Below are positions 12,337 to 23,246 of a stretch of DNA of 64,000 nucleotides, piece after piece. Within the stretch, counting starts at the first letter, position 1. Each line of letters begins with the position of its first letter. The notes under the pieces were generated by a model. That model saw only the letters and a list, made by a program, of their open reading frames with translations, had not been told where the DNA came from and made no database searches. The DNA is from Acanthococcus lagerstroemiae (lineage: Eukaryota; Arthropoda; Insecta; Hemiptera; Eriococcidae). The translations under genes were made by a program, and so were the position numbers. Where the stretch lies: positions 46,947,497 to 47,011,496 of the forward strand of contig CM063107.1 in the NCBI GenBank assembly GCA_031841125.1, in the 5' to 3' direction.

Positions 12337-13394
12337 CCTGATGTCAGTGTTGCCAGATGATTTTTTCTAAAATCACCTAACTGACAAATTTTTCTTATTT
12401 CTCACAGGCAAAAATCACTACAAATCACTACAAAAATTTTTTGATCGTTTTGCTTGCCCAAAATCCTCTGTGGCTGTATTTTATGAAGTCGTAAGGACAA
12501 ACTAGATTAGTTCTAACGTTCTAAGACGGAATGCTGAGTGAATCAAACCAAGCGATACCATAAGCGTGTATGCGTTTGAATAAAATGAATTTTAAATACT
12601 CGCTTTCCTTTCCTTATCATATTGCATCGCATCGTTTGTATTTATCCACTCTGCGTTCAGCCTTATGAAAAATCTGCTCATCCAAAAAGTCTGAAATTTT
12701 GGATACCGAGTACTGAGGCATAACTGTATAGCGCAAATTGCCGAATTTTCATACAGGTAAAAAACTTGAAATCACCTGCTAAAATACACCCTTAAATCTC
12801 GAAATTCATATTTTTTGTTTTCATCCGTGAAATAAGATTGCAGTACCTATTTCATACTTTATTAATCAAAGAGTTGTGATTTTTTACATTATTTTCAACA
12901 GATATGTTTTAAAAAGAACTATTTTATATATTGTATGATTGTTTGCTACAAAATTTGTTTTTACTTGAAATATTTTTTGAAATAAATAATTAGTAACCGT
13001 GCTGAAGAGTGAAGACAAAAACTGCCATCGTCCATCTCTACCGAAATTCCATTTTACGAATTTGAATTGTAACTTGTAAGTGTTAACAGAACTTGTACCA
13101 CAGTGACACCGAATGACCGAATCACCGAATTAAACGGAATAATTTTGCAACTTGCAAAAAATGTGAGACCTCCAATAAATCGTTAAATGCACGTTCTCCT
13201 CGTGTCCTCGTTGTTTGCTAGTTAGTTTGCTTGCTTTGTTCACTCCCAGTGTGCAAAATCTCTTCGTGTGGCGCTCAAAAAGCGTCACAAAGTCGTCTCA
13301 AGCGCCATTTTATGGCGAAAAGGTGTAGTTCAGTCGTCCTCCACCAGCAAGAAGTAGAGTGCGTCTCAGTCGACCGACACAGGGACAAGAGCCA

Positions 13395-13595
13395 CGCATG
13401 TGTCACAATGTGTAGCTAATTAAATGGCCATTATGTGTAGGTTTTTATAATATTTCGTCATATTATGACTGCGTTATGCGCCACAATGTGTCCACTTATG
13501 TGTCACAATGTGTAACCAGTTAAATGGCCATTATGTGTAGATTTTTATAGAATTTCGCCAGATTATGATTACGTTATGCGTTCTATGTTGGCGCG
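13395..13595. repeat. Two direct copies of an about 101-bp unit
   Basis: ATGTGTCACAATGTGTA followed by TTAAATGGCCATTATGTGTA occurs at about 13400 and again at about 13500, with GATTATGA/TTATGCG-type endings. Related GCGCCACAAAGTG boxes recur near the other end of the hAT-like composite at 23490-23600. Confidence 0.65.
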
Positions 13596-16100
13596 ATCTA
13601 TGCGGGTAATTTCTTTGTTTGTACTCATTGTCATCACGCGTAAAGTCAGTTTGAATTTCGAGTTCGTTATTTGTAGTTGCGTGTTTTCAAGTTAACGGTA
13701 TTAATTTTACCGGCCAAAAAATGTATTGGAGTTTTGGACGTTTCGGCCTCTGAAGAAAGCGGGATCACAGTAAAATACTTGCACGAGGTAGGTTCTTTAT
13801 TTCTCTATCCTTAATTTATTGTAAAAAAGGTTAGTGTTTCCGAATTTTATTCAGTGTTTTTTGGGTACAGCTGTGTATCTACTTGCCGGCGGAATCTACT
13901 TGCTTAGACTGGTTTACAAAAAAAAAAGTCGCAGGTCAAATACGATACCGTGTCGTATCATATCCTTGTATTGAGGATTGGAGACGTGATGTGAACAATG
14001 GTCATGGAATTATGGACAGGGTGAAACCGTTTTACAAAAAAAAAAAAAAAAAAAAAACGCCGCATTACCTAAAAAAGGCGAAGGGAAATGTGAAAGCGGT
14101 CGAGATCCTTCTAGAAGACGAGGGCTGTCATTATGTAATCGGCTGTGTAACAGTTTGTTTTCGGTTGTTTCGATCCATACGAGTATACGCGTCGTAAAAA
14201 TTTCTCAACTGAAAAAAGCAAAGGAGCTTAAATTTGATCCACGTTAAAAATCGGAAGCGATATTCGAAATCAGCGACACGAAACCACCCCTACTTTGATA
14301 TTTAGAGCGATTTTTCACCGGAGAAGCTGAATTCGTATTATGACAGTGCTCTGGAAGGGGTCGGGTAAAAATCTAAGGCGATATTCGAAATCAGCGACTA
14401 AGAGCTTGGTTGGCTATCCTGTCTAAAAAATTGACATTCGAATCGCGTAAAGAATTTGGAACTCGAGGAAAACTAGAGTAACCAGAATTAGCCCCTCCCT
14501 TTTGGAGTTTGAATAATTTAGGTGGAGGGAAAATAACTATCCCGTCGAACAAAATTTTGATGGGCCAATGTGGGGGGGGGGGCTCGAAGTTTTTGGACTT
14601 ATCCCCTTTTGTTTCTGAACGATTTTTTTTTTTCAGTTTGACGGCTCAAAATTGCTCCCCCCTTTTTACAACCGGACATCAAGGGGTCACTTTAGTCTTG
14701 GTCCCATTCCAATCGAGCAAAATCCCTGTTCGTAAGAAAAAAAGTTCTGAAGCTGTATTGGAAAACTGCGATTTCGTTTTTGAAAATAGTACTTTTCAGG
14801 TATAAAAATGCAAACAGAGGAAATGGGTCGGAATTTCTTATTTTTATTTCTATTTTTTACACTAAACACACCATTTTCGAACAATTCCTGGAAAAAATCC
14901 ATTTTTTGAAAACATTTTATTACAAAAAACTGAAAGAAAGCGATGTTGCCAAAAAGCACTTTTCCAGCTGTTTCACGAAATTTCGACCACACCAGTAGAT
15001 CCGCGATACTTCAACACCCTATAATCCGAGAAAAAAGCAAAAACGACAAAAGTGGACTTAACCCCTTTTTGGTTCTAACCGATTCAATTATTATGCGGCC
15101 TTTAGATTTTTTTTCTTCAAATTTTGTGGATCAGTTACTTTTCCTCCAAAATCTCGGAAGTCCTTTTCATTCACCCTTATCTACATTTGCGAAGGAGAGG
15201 GGAACCGAAGAAAAACCCGATGGCAGGATATCACAGAGGGTGATCACTCATTGGTTTTCAAATTTTCGTTTCATTGCGACTTTGTCAAAGAATTTTTTAC
15301 ACTGGGAAGAGGAGCTAGACTGAATACTTTTTCATTTTTGCGTCTGTTCGCGCTGATTTTCAGATTCTCGCGAACAGGATGAGATGAAAACACAAAACAC
15401 GAAACAGCTGATATTGGGAGAAATGTATAGGGAATGGTTCGCGTTTCGTCATACTGTTCGTGAAATGGTCGTGAAAAGTCAAGAAATACGAAATACGTGA
15501 AGTGTATAGCCGCCTTAACAGAAAGATGTAGGCGCGAAACGAATACCATGAAAACGATTTCATCACAGTAACACATTCTGTACTACTGCGATAGGAAAGG
15601 GCCTTCTCTTGTGAAAGAAAAAAGATAAGAGAATTGCCTGAGCGAATCGAAGGAAAAATTTTTGTACAAGAAATAGGGTAAAATCTGTTTGAAACACTAC
15701 AGAATTTCGCAGTCGATTTTCTTACAAAATTCCCTGACTTTTCCAGGTTTTCCAGAGAATGGACACCCTGCTGTATAGGCTCTTGGTAGTTAGGAAGTAT
15801 TCCTCAGTGACTATTGGGAGCGGATCCAGAAGTTGTTCAGCCAGGATTAGTACTAGTATCGTAGAATTTATGTTCGTCTCTTGTTTATTCCTCTAGTTGT
15901 GTTTTTATGCGTCAGGCTACCCGAGCTACCCTTAGGTACAAACTCCTCAGTTTTGAGGTCCCAAATTCAAAAAGTTCGGGAGTTATTAAACTTTTTCTCA
16001 AAAGATCGATTTCAGACCGGCGACCGACGTAATGGTTCGTTCAATCGTGACTTGTCACCTGTGGATGGACATCATTACCTAATGATAATATTAATACACT
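13596..16100. other. Stretch with open frames of uncertain meaning
   Basis: Frames of about 100-126 codons exist (13883-14197, 14509-14805, 14943-15323) but contain homopolymer-derived Lys/Phe runs and no motif I recognise. The box GATATTCGAAATCAGCGAC occurs twice (about 14262 and 14384). I regard this as non-coding or long-decayed transposon sequence. Confidence 0.4.
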
Positions 16101-16109
16101 GATAATCAT

Positions 16110-16381
16110 ATTTTGTCCACAGCTACGAGTTTGTCTCTCGAAAGCGTTCCAGAGCATAACAATATCAACACCGGAGATCATATTTTGCCCACTTCTACAA
16201 GCAGTTTGCCTAACAGGGAAATTCCAAAGTGTGTTACGCAGGATGGAGTGAGTGGAGAAAAGTCTACCGGAGATCATATTTTGCCCACTGCTTCTACAAG
16301 CAGTTTGCCTCGCAGCAAAATTCCTAAGATTGTTACGCAGGATGGAGTGAATGGAGAACAGTCCACCTTTGCAGTATTATA
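16110..16381 (+). repeat. About 110-bp repeat with an in-frame peptide reading
   Basis: Two clear copies, and the tail of a third, of a unit containing GGAGATCATATTTTGCCCAC and TACGCAGGATGGAGTG. One frame (about 16113-16382) reads through the copies, giving repeated GDHILPT and VTQDGV peptides. A splice-acceptor-like TTGTCCACAG precedes it. It could be a remnant of a repeat-containing gene; function unknown. Confidence 0.4.
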
Positions 16382-16493
16382 ATTTTTTATAATACTACAT
16401 GAAGGTTGGCAATTTTCTACATAATTATTCTATAAATTTAACGGCCTTGGTAGTTTGTGCCTTCAATTTTGACGTATTTTCGAATTCCTAATA

Positions 16494-16888
16494 CAGTGAA
16501 CTTTCTGTAATTTAGATCGCAAGGGGTCACGGAAAAACGGAAAAATTTTGAATTAGTCTATTTCATAGTGTACTACAGTACATATAATGTACTTCTTGTA
16601 ATATCGCGAAGTAAGTATACTTACGACATAGTAATTAGTCTACAGACCCTATCTGTTTCATTTGTCTGTATGAAGTGGGCTGTTATTTCTGACTGGTTTT
16701 GGGTATTGGAGGCATAACGGTGAAGGACGTTTACAGCCCGTAAAACTTCTTCGGGTACCCCTTCCTTTCCTTGTAAGAAAGTGCGAAGTTGTCCAACATT
16801 TTCTTGGCATTGCAGGAAGTGATTACACTACTCGGAGATACATTTCTCTTCAAATTAGGGGATATTTCGAATTACAGAAAGTTCACTG
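16494..16888. mobile_element. pogo/Tc1-like MITE
   Basis: A 395-bp element with terminal inverted repeats CAGTGAACTTTCTGTAATT and the complement at the right end, flanked by TA on both sides. TA target and CAGT ends fit the Tc1/mariner-pogo group. No transposase is present. Confidence 0.8.
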
Positions 16889-17500
16889 TATAATGTTTCT
16901 CTTGTTCGGAGGCAAAACTTGATTTTCAATTGGGGGGGGGGGGGTGGAGAAGGAAAATTTACCGACAAAATTTCTTTTAAATTTGAAAATTTGCCGATTG
17001 TTTAAGCTAAATATTTTTAAATTGGGAAACAAATAAATAAACAAACAAACAAACGTTCTTAGAAAATGAAAATTTCAAATGAACAGTTTAAAAATTTGCC
17101 GACTGCCAAATTATTAGGGTGTTTCACCCCCCCCCCCATAGTTTCGTCCCTGCTAATGCAGATTGGAACATTATCCCCCAAACACTCAAATTTGCGCACA
17201 TGAGCATACCCTATAGTCTGGGAGGGTAAGCTGGAAGGATGTTAGGAATACTTGAAAGGAACACAACTTTTTTTACACATTAAGGCAGTGGTCATTATTT
17301 ATTCTGAGTGGTATTTTTTTCTGAATTTCCTCTGATTCGTCTCTTAGATTGGTTCCAATAAAATAAAATAAAAACCTACAAAGTTTTAGGTTGATCGGAT
17401 CAGGGGAATCCGCTTGTTACAAATGTTGGCTACCACTCAAAGAGTATCCAAAATTACAGCTCACTGTCGGAACAAACTCATTCCTGCGAATCTCATTCCT

Positions 17501-18491
17501 AAACTCAACTCCTAGAAGATCTTGTACGTTTATCTGCAACTTTGAAACCACTTAATCTGTCACTAGTCGTACCTGTATCCAAAGTATCGCACTATTATAA
17601 ATTAAAAATCGTTACTTGCGAACTAACCGGAGGAGAATTACAAATGCAGATAAAAATTCCATTAAAATTAACTCAATCATCTTACCTCCTGTCAAAAGTT
17701 ACATCAATCTTCGTTCGACACGACAATCAGATTTGTACCATTCACCCACAATCGTCATTTGTGGTAACGGTTTTTCCATTTTATGTATAATTTTTGTTCA
17801 TACATGCATTCATTATCATCTTTTCATTTTATTTTAATGTATTTTGTACTTTTTACGAAATTTCAAAGGAAATCGAGAACTGAATTCAGGATTATTTTGG
17901 ATTGTTTGGTTCAGATCTCTTTAATTTTAACTTTTCTTGTTTATGTTTTTTTTTTTAATTTTTCAAAATACGTCTGTCAAGTAGGCTGACGAGATATACC
18001 TAATTATAAACTAAAGTTAAGACCGAAAGATGTAAAATGCCGTCGTAGGATCGTCTATTAAACATGATTCGCTTCGCGAGGCCGCTCAAAATTTGGGGAG
18101 GGGTACATTATAACACCGAAATCAGTATATTTCAGTATACCAACCGTTTTGACATATTAAAAATTAAAACCTTACGCCTTCAGGAACTCTAAATTATGAC
18201 GAGTCAGCGAAATTTTCCTACGACGACGTTAACGCTCTGACCACCGGGACGCTCTGAATTAATTTTTTTGAGAACACTCTTCGTTTTGGATATCGACGCG
18301 AAGTACAAATACACGCGATACATCCCCTATAGTTTTGTCCTTGCTCTTGTTACCCCGTTGGCTTATGTATCTAATTTGTATAACTGTTATTAATGTTTGC
18401 ATAATATGTTAGTTCTCTTTGTCCCTATTATATTGTACATTTAATATTTTTTAAATTTGTTTTTATTCTACTCACATATTATATCATTATT
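17501..18491. repeat. 991-bp direct repeat, left copy
   Basis: Matches 22200-23190 at a constant offset of 4699 bp with no difference found by eye. The copies exactly flank the R1-clade element. The repeat starts AAACTCAACTCC and ends ATATCATTATT; sequence outside differs at once on both sides. Confidence 0.9.
17503..17790 (+). pseudogene. Envelope-like fragment (C-terminal part), left copy
   Basis: A frame of about 95 codons without an initiator, ending in TAA. Its pattern of alternating hydrophobic strands, a PL-containing segment and Cys residues loosely resembles the C-terminal part of insect errantivirus or baculovirus-F-like envelope proteins. This is family resemblance only and weak. 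The 5' part is missing: upstream in the same frame is a stop. The same fragment recurs at 22202-22489 in the right direct repeat. If the reading is right, the repeat comes from the env/3' region of a degraded endogenous retrovirus-like element. Confidence 0.25.
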
Positions 18492-18874
18492 CCTTCATTT
18501 TCTCAGTCAGTGTGTGGTGGGACGTATGGCGATGCACGCATGCCAAAGTGGCCCCTATGACACCGCACCCCCGGCCACAGGAACTACCCTTTCGAGCATC
18601 GCGTCAGTGACCGGAGGGACGCCTTGAGGCCGGGCCCGAGCCCCCATTTCTACGTGCCGGAACGGTGCGCGCGTCCTACCAGGGCCACCATGGGGTTCCC
18701 TACTGACCGAGGTCCGCACTCCCAGAGCGCTCGCCTGGAAATTTCAGGTCCCCCACGGCCGGACGCGCTGCCTCTCTTCACTCACCCCTCACCTCCTCGT
18801 CGTCGACGCAGGCAGGTGGTGGCGACGGGTGAGCCCTACCGGTGGGTCCGCAGTGCAGCTGCAGCAGCTCTTCT
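18492..18874 (-). other. 3' untranslated region of the R1-clade element
   Basis: GC-rich, without a supported frame. The outermost 22 bp (18492-18513) are absent from the other family fragment and may be a non-templated or target-derived tail. Confidence 0.6.
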
Positions 18875-21800
18875 CTAGGATGGTACAGAGTTCACCTCCT
18901 GATCGATGGTGTGGGCCGAGCTTGATGAATCGCCGGCCCTCTGTCTCGACCACTCCGTCTCCATCTTCTTCTTCATGATGGCCGAGACAAAGGCCGACAC
19001 CCGGTTCCAGCTGCTTCCGTTCTTCATCATTTCCGGAACCAGGGTGTCCGGCGCGAGACGGCTGATCACGCCGACGTCGTCGTCCTCCTCTTCATCGTCG
19101 CCGCCGGGATCGATCGCTGTTGTGGCCGTCCCGCGCCTCTCCTGCTCCCAGGCCTCACACTCGAACAGGGTGTGCCAAGGTGTGTCCTCCGCCCCTCGAT
19201 CACAGTGCGCGCACACGGGGCTCGGCGCTATCGACATCCGATATAGGTACGTGCCGAAACACCCGTGGCCGCTCAGTACTTGGGTAAGGTGGAAGTTAAG
19301 CGCTCCGTGCGTTCTTCCTACCCATCTGTCGAGGTCGCGTATCAGCGCTCGGGTCCACTCGCCCTTGGTCGAATGGGCGAGCGCGTCCTTCCACTTCCGA
19401 AGCGTGTCCTGCTGGATGACTCGCTTGACCCGAAGTGCCTCCCGTTTCGTCTTCGCTTTCTTCTTCGCACCGTATACCGCCGCAATTTCGCCGACCTTGA
19501 GTTCGATTGGCGGTATACGCGCTAACACGCCTACTGCATCCGAAGAAACAGTGCGGTACGCACTGACACACCTTATCGCGGCTTTTCGCTGGATCTTCTC
19601 CATCTCCGCTCTCCTGTATGGTATCTCGATGGCGTCGGCGAATACTGGCGCCCCGTATAGGAGGACCGACATGATGACGTTGACGTACATCATACGTCGC
19701 TGCTCTCTCGGCCCCCCTAGGTTCGACATCAGACGGGACAGCTGGCCGGCTACTCGATCCGCCTTCTCAGCTGCCCGTCGGAAGTGCTCTCGGAAATGCA
19801 ACTTCCCGTCGAACCACAGCCCCAGGTACTTCAGGGCTGTACAGAGCCCAATCTCCACACCTTTCAGGACAAAGGTGGGTGGGCTGTACTTGCGTCGCGT
19901 CGTAAACAGAACAGCTTCTGTCTTCTGAACCGCTAAGCACAGCCCCGCCGACTCGATCCAGTGGGTCAGCATCTCCAACGCCTGGTTCACTCGTCGCGTG
20001 ACCTCTGCTGTTGTCTCCGCCTGGCACACCACCAGCGTGTCGTCGGCGTAACAGATCAACTTTACGCCTGGTGGTAGTGCCAGCCTCAGCATCCCATTGA
20101 AGGCGACGTTCCACAGGGTAGGTCCGAGTACTGATCCCTGAGGAACGCCGCAGGTCATCTCCCGTGTGATTGGTCCGGCCGCCGACTCCATCTCTATCCG
20201 GCGACCGGAGAAGTAGCTCCTGATGATGCGCACGAGGTAACCAGGTACCCGCGCCAACTCCAGCGCCTCCATGATACGCGTATATGGAATGGAGTTGAAC
20301 GCGTTCTTGATGTCGAGGCTGACCGCCGCGCAGAACTGCCGCTCGCGGATCGCCTTCTTCGCCAGACTCTTCAACTTCAGCGCCGCGTCCGCAGTCGAGC
20401 GGCCAGTTCTGAATCCGTACTGACTGCTCGAGATCGTCTTCCGCCTTTGAAAATGCTCCTCCAGCCTATCCACGATGGTACGCTCAAACACCTTGCCGAC
20501 GGTGTCGAGCAGGCAAATAGGCCGGTACGAGGACGGCTGGCCATCTGGCTTTCCTGGCTTCTTGATCAGTGCCAGCCGCGCCGTCTTCCATCTGCTAGGG
20601 AATGTCCCCTCCTGCAACGCCCGATTGAATACGTTGGTCAGGAGGGACGGGTCTGCTCGGTGGACTACTTCCCAGACGACGTTGGGAATCATGTCCGGAC
20701 CAGGCGCCTTCCTCTTCTTTGTCCTGATCCGGTCGATCGCGCTGTCCACTTCTCCTACACTAAGCAGAGGGATATCCTCTCGCACTTCGGCAGAGACTGC
20801 CGTTAGCGGGGGGCGCTGGGGGAACAGTTCTTGAACTACCTGTTGCAGCACCCCCGGCTCCATACGGCTCGTCAATGACGGCCCTCCGGCTTTCCGCATG
20901 ACTACCTTGTACGGCTTGCCGAAGGGGTCGTCATCTGCTTCCTGACGCAACTCCTCCCAAGCTGCCTTCTTGCTTTGGCGTATGGCGAGCTTGAGAGTAC
21001 GACGAGCCTGCTGGTATTGCTGCGAGGCTGCTGTGGCCGCTTCGTCGTCTCTTCTTGTGCGTTGGTACCGACGACGAAGTCGGTTGCACTCCTTCCGCAG
21101 CTTGGCGATGTCCTCGGTCCACCAGTAGACGGGTTGTCTCTTGCGCGGTGGACCGACTCGGGGCATTGCGCTATCGCAGGCCGCGACCACTGTCTGGATG
21201 GCGTTCGCGGCCGCGGCCTCCGCGCTTTCCTCTTCTTCTGTTTCTCCTTCTGCCCGACACTCTCCCGTTCCCCAGGTGAGAGCCAGGAAGCTCGCCTCCA
21301 GTCGATCTACATCGAGCTTCCTGATCGCCCATCGTCCCAGCTTCTTTGGAGCAGTGACCTCCTCGGTTCCTCGGTCCAGCTTGAAGGTAATATACCGGTG
21401 GTCACTCCCTGACTCCTCATCCAGCACGGACCAGCCCTTGATCCAACGGGCCAGCCCGGCTGACGCAAAGGTGACGTCTAAGACCGACCCCACGCCCTGA
21501 TGGAAACGGGTGGGAGTGCCGCCCGTGTTCATCGGAACAAGGTCGTGCCGGGCGGCAAGCTCCCCCAGAGCGTAACCTCGGGGGTCGGTCCGGCCGGCGT
21601 GCCACTCCTCTGATTTGGCGTTGAAGTCGCCGGCCACGATGACTCTCGTCGTCTTCCTCGCGATGCTCTCCTCCAGACAGGCGAGGTAGGCCTCGAACTC
21701 TTCCAGTCTCCTGTTTGGGGAGAAGTAGCAGCTGTATACGGTGATGTCGCCAACCTGTACAGCTACGTACCCCTCTCCTTCCTCTACCTCGCCCGGAGCT

Positions 21801-22060
21801 ATCGGACAGTCAGGGCATACGCCAACGGCTGCCAGTCCAGTACGGTCTCTGTACCATCCTCGAACTTCGTCCAGCCTGTAGGGCTCGCTCGCTATCACCA
21901 GGTCAACCTGTCTCTCTCCCACCGTGCACCACAGGAGATCCTGGGCGACTGCACAGTGGTTCAGGTTGACCTGGAGGAGGGTGAGAGGCCTATTCAGCGG
22001 CGTTGGATTGGCCGCCGCCGACTGCGGCCTTCTCCTCTTTGGGCGCTCACGTCCCGGCAT
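18875..22060 (-). CDS. R1-clade ORF2: endonuclease, reverse transcriptase
   Basis: An uninterrupted 1061-residue frame, close to full ORF2 length. Residues about 25-240 form an apurinic-type endonuclease (VNLNH, ASEPY, AGDFNAKSEEWHAG, GSDHRYI), which nicks the target. Residues about 440-740 are the reverse transcriptase, with YRPICLLDTVGK, QYGFRTGRST, SLDIKNAFNSI, GVPQGSVLGP and the catalytic ICYADDTLVV. Near residue 965 is the CCHC-type CAHCDRGAEDTPWHTLFEC typical of R1-clade ORF2. The product would make element cDNA by target-primed reverse transcription. The start (MPGRERPKRRRPQ) overlaps the end of ORF1 in another frame, as is usual. An intact frame implies recent insertion. Confidence 0.93.
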   Translation of the reverse strand: MPGRERPKRRRPQSAAANPTPLNRPLTLLQVNLNHCAVAQDLLWCTVGERQVDLVIASEPYRLDEVRGWYRDRTGLAAVGVCPDCPIAPGEVEEGEGYVAVQVGDITVYSCYFSPNRRLEEFEAYLACLEESIARKTTRVIVAGDFNAKSEEWHAGRTDPRGYALGELAARHDLVPMNTGGTPTRFHQGVGSVLDVTFASAGLARWIKGWSVLDEESGSDHRYITFKLDRGTEEVTAPKKLGRWAIRKLDVDRLEASFLALTWGTGECRAEGETEEEESAEAAAANAIQTVVAACDSAMPRVGPPRKRQPVYWWTEDIAKLRKECNRLRRRYQRTRRDDEAATAASQQYQQARRTLKLAIRQSKKAAWEELRQEADDDPFGKPYKVVMRKAGGPSLTSRMEPGVLQQVVQELFPQRPPLTAVSAEVREDIPLLSVGEVDSAIDRIRTKKRKAPGPDMIPNVVWEVVHRADPSLLTNVFNRALQEGTFPSRWKTARLALIKKPGKPDGQPSSYRPICLLDTVGKVFERTIVDRLEEHFQRRKTISSSQYGFRTGRSTADAALKLKSLAKKAIRERQFCAAVSLDIKNAFNSIPYTRIMEALELARVPGYLVRIIRSYFSGRRIEMESAAGPITREMTCGVPQGSVLGPTLWNVAFNGMLRLALPPGVKLICYADDTLVVCQAETTAEVTRRVNQALEMLTHWIESAGLCLAVQKTEAVLFTTRRKYSPPTFVLKGVEIGLCTALKYLGLWFDGKLHFREHFRRAAEKADRVAGQLSRLMSNLGGPREQRRMMYVNVIMSVLLYGAPVFADAIEIPYRRAEMEKIQRKAAIRCVSAYRTVSSDAVGVLARIPPIELKVGEIAAVYGAKKKAKTKREALRVKRVIQQDTLRKWKDALAHSTKGEWTRALIRDLDRWVGRTHGALNFHLTQVLSGHGCFGTYLYRMSIAPSPVCAHCDRGAEDTPWHTLFECEAWEQERRGTATTAIDPGGDDEEEDDDVGVISRLAPDTLVPEMMKNGSSWNRVSAFVSAIMKKKMETEWSRQRAGDSSSSAHTIDQEVNSVPS

Positions 22061-22199
22061 CCCTTGCCTCCCAGGACGTGCGCGGAGTCGCGCCCCTCCA
22101 CCCGGCTACATAACGGGCACTTGGGGGGTTGCCGGCACTGCACGATCTTATGGCCGGTCTCCCCGCATCGGTAGCACACGTCGCCAATGCTGGCTGTTG
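21994..22199 (-). pseudogene. 3' end of R1-clade ORF1 (gag-like zinc knuckles)
   Basis: A minus-strand frame overlapping the 5' end of ORF2 and encoding CYRCGETGHKIVQC followed by CPLCS and a later Cys: the tandem CCHC knuckles at the C-terminus of insect non-LTR ORF1 proteins, which coat element RNA. Everything upstream is missing because the element is 5'-truncated at 22199. Confidence 0.8.
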
Positions 22200-23190
22200 A
22201 AACTCAACTCCTAGAAGATCTTGTACGTTTATCTGCAACTTTGAAACCACTTAATCTGTCACTAGTCGTACCTGTATCCAAAGTATCGCACTATTATAAA
22301 TTAAAAATCGTTACTTGCGAACTAACCGGAGGAGAATTACAAATGCAGATAAAAATTCCATTAAAATTAACTCAATCATCTTACCTCCTGTCAAAAGTTA
22401 CATCAATCTTCGTTCGACACGACAATCAGATTTGTACCATTCACCCACAATCGTCATTTGTGGTAACGGTTTTTCCATTTTATGTATAATTTTTGTTCAT
22501 ACATGCATTCATTATCATCTTTTCATTTTATTTTAATGTATTTTGTACTTTTTACGAAATTTCAAAGGAAATCGAGAACTGAATTCAGGATTATTTTGGA
22601 TTGTTTGGTTCAGATCTCTTTAATTTTAACTTTTCTTGTTTATGTTTTTTTTTTTAATTTTTCAAAATACGTCTGTCAAGTAGGCTGACGAGATATACCT
22701 AATTATAAACTAAAGTTAAGACCGAAAGATGTAAAATGCCGTCGTAGGATCGTCTATTAAACATGATTCGCTTCGCGAGGCCGCTCAAAATTTGGGGAGG
22801 GGTACATTATAACACCGAAATCAGTATATTTCAGTATACCAACCGTTTTGACATATTAAAAATTAAAACCTTACGCCTTCAGGAACTCTAAATTATGACG
22901 AGTCAGCGAAATTTTCCTACGACGACGTTAACGCTCTGACCACCGGGACGCTCTGAATTAATTTTTTTGAGAACACTCTTCGTTTTGGATATCGACGCGA
23001 AGTACAAATACACGCGATACATCCCCTATAGTTTTGTCCTTGCTCTTGTTACCCCGTTGGCTTATGTATCTAATTTGTATAACTGTTATTAATGTTTGCA
23101 TAATATGTTAGTTCTCTTTGTCCCTATTATATTGTACATTTAATATTTTTTAAATTTGTTTTTATTCTACTCACATATTATATCATTATT
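22200..23190. repeat. 991-bp direct repeat, right copy
   Basis: The counterpart of 17501-18491, including the envelope-like frame (22202-22489), at the same offset throughout. Immediately right follow unrelated sequence and a TTA microsatellite. Confidence 0.9.
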
Positions 23191-23212
23191 AATACAACTC
23201 TTAATTTATTTG

Positions 23213-23246
23213 CGTTATTATTATTATTATTATTATTATTATTTGC
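23213..23246. repeat. (TTA)n microsatellite
   Basis: About eleven TTA/ATT triplets in a row directly right of the 991-bp repeat. Confidence 0.9.

Larger units (their letters stand above)
18492..22199 (-). mobile_element. R1-clade non-LTR retrotransposon, 5'-truncated
   Basis: Transcribed right to left: the end of ORF1 (zinc knuckles), an intact ORF2, and a 3' region down to about 18492. The same 3' terminal sequence (TGTGGTGGGACGTA on the plus strand) occurs as a 107-bp fragment at 39439-39545, confirming the family's 3' end. The 5' end is cut within ORF1 where it meets the right 991-bp repeat. High GC sets it apart from its AT-rich surroundings. Confidence 0.85.

Noticed and set aside
18906..19928. 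340-codon plus-strand frame
   Set aside because: It is the antisense of the R1-clade reverse transcriptase ORF2; high GC keeps the opposite strand open. The same holds for frames at 20447-21500.
17501..23190. LTR retrotransposon with 991-bp LTRs
   Set aside because: The repeats enclose a non-LTR element on the minus strand with no gag-pol of LTR type, no primer-binding site or polypurine tract was seen, and the repeats do not start TG/end CA.
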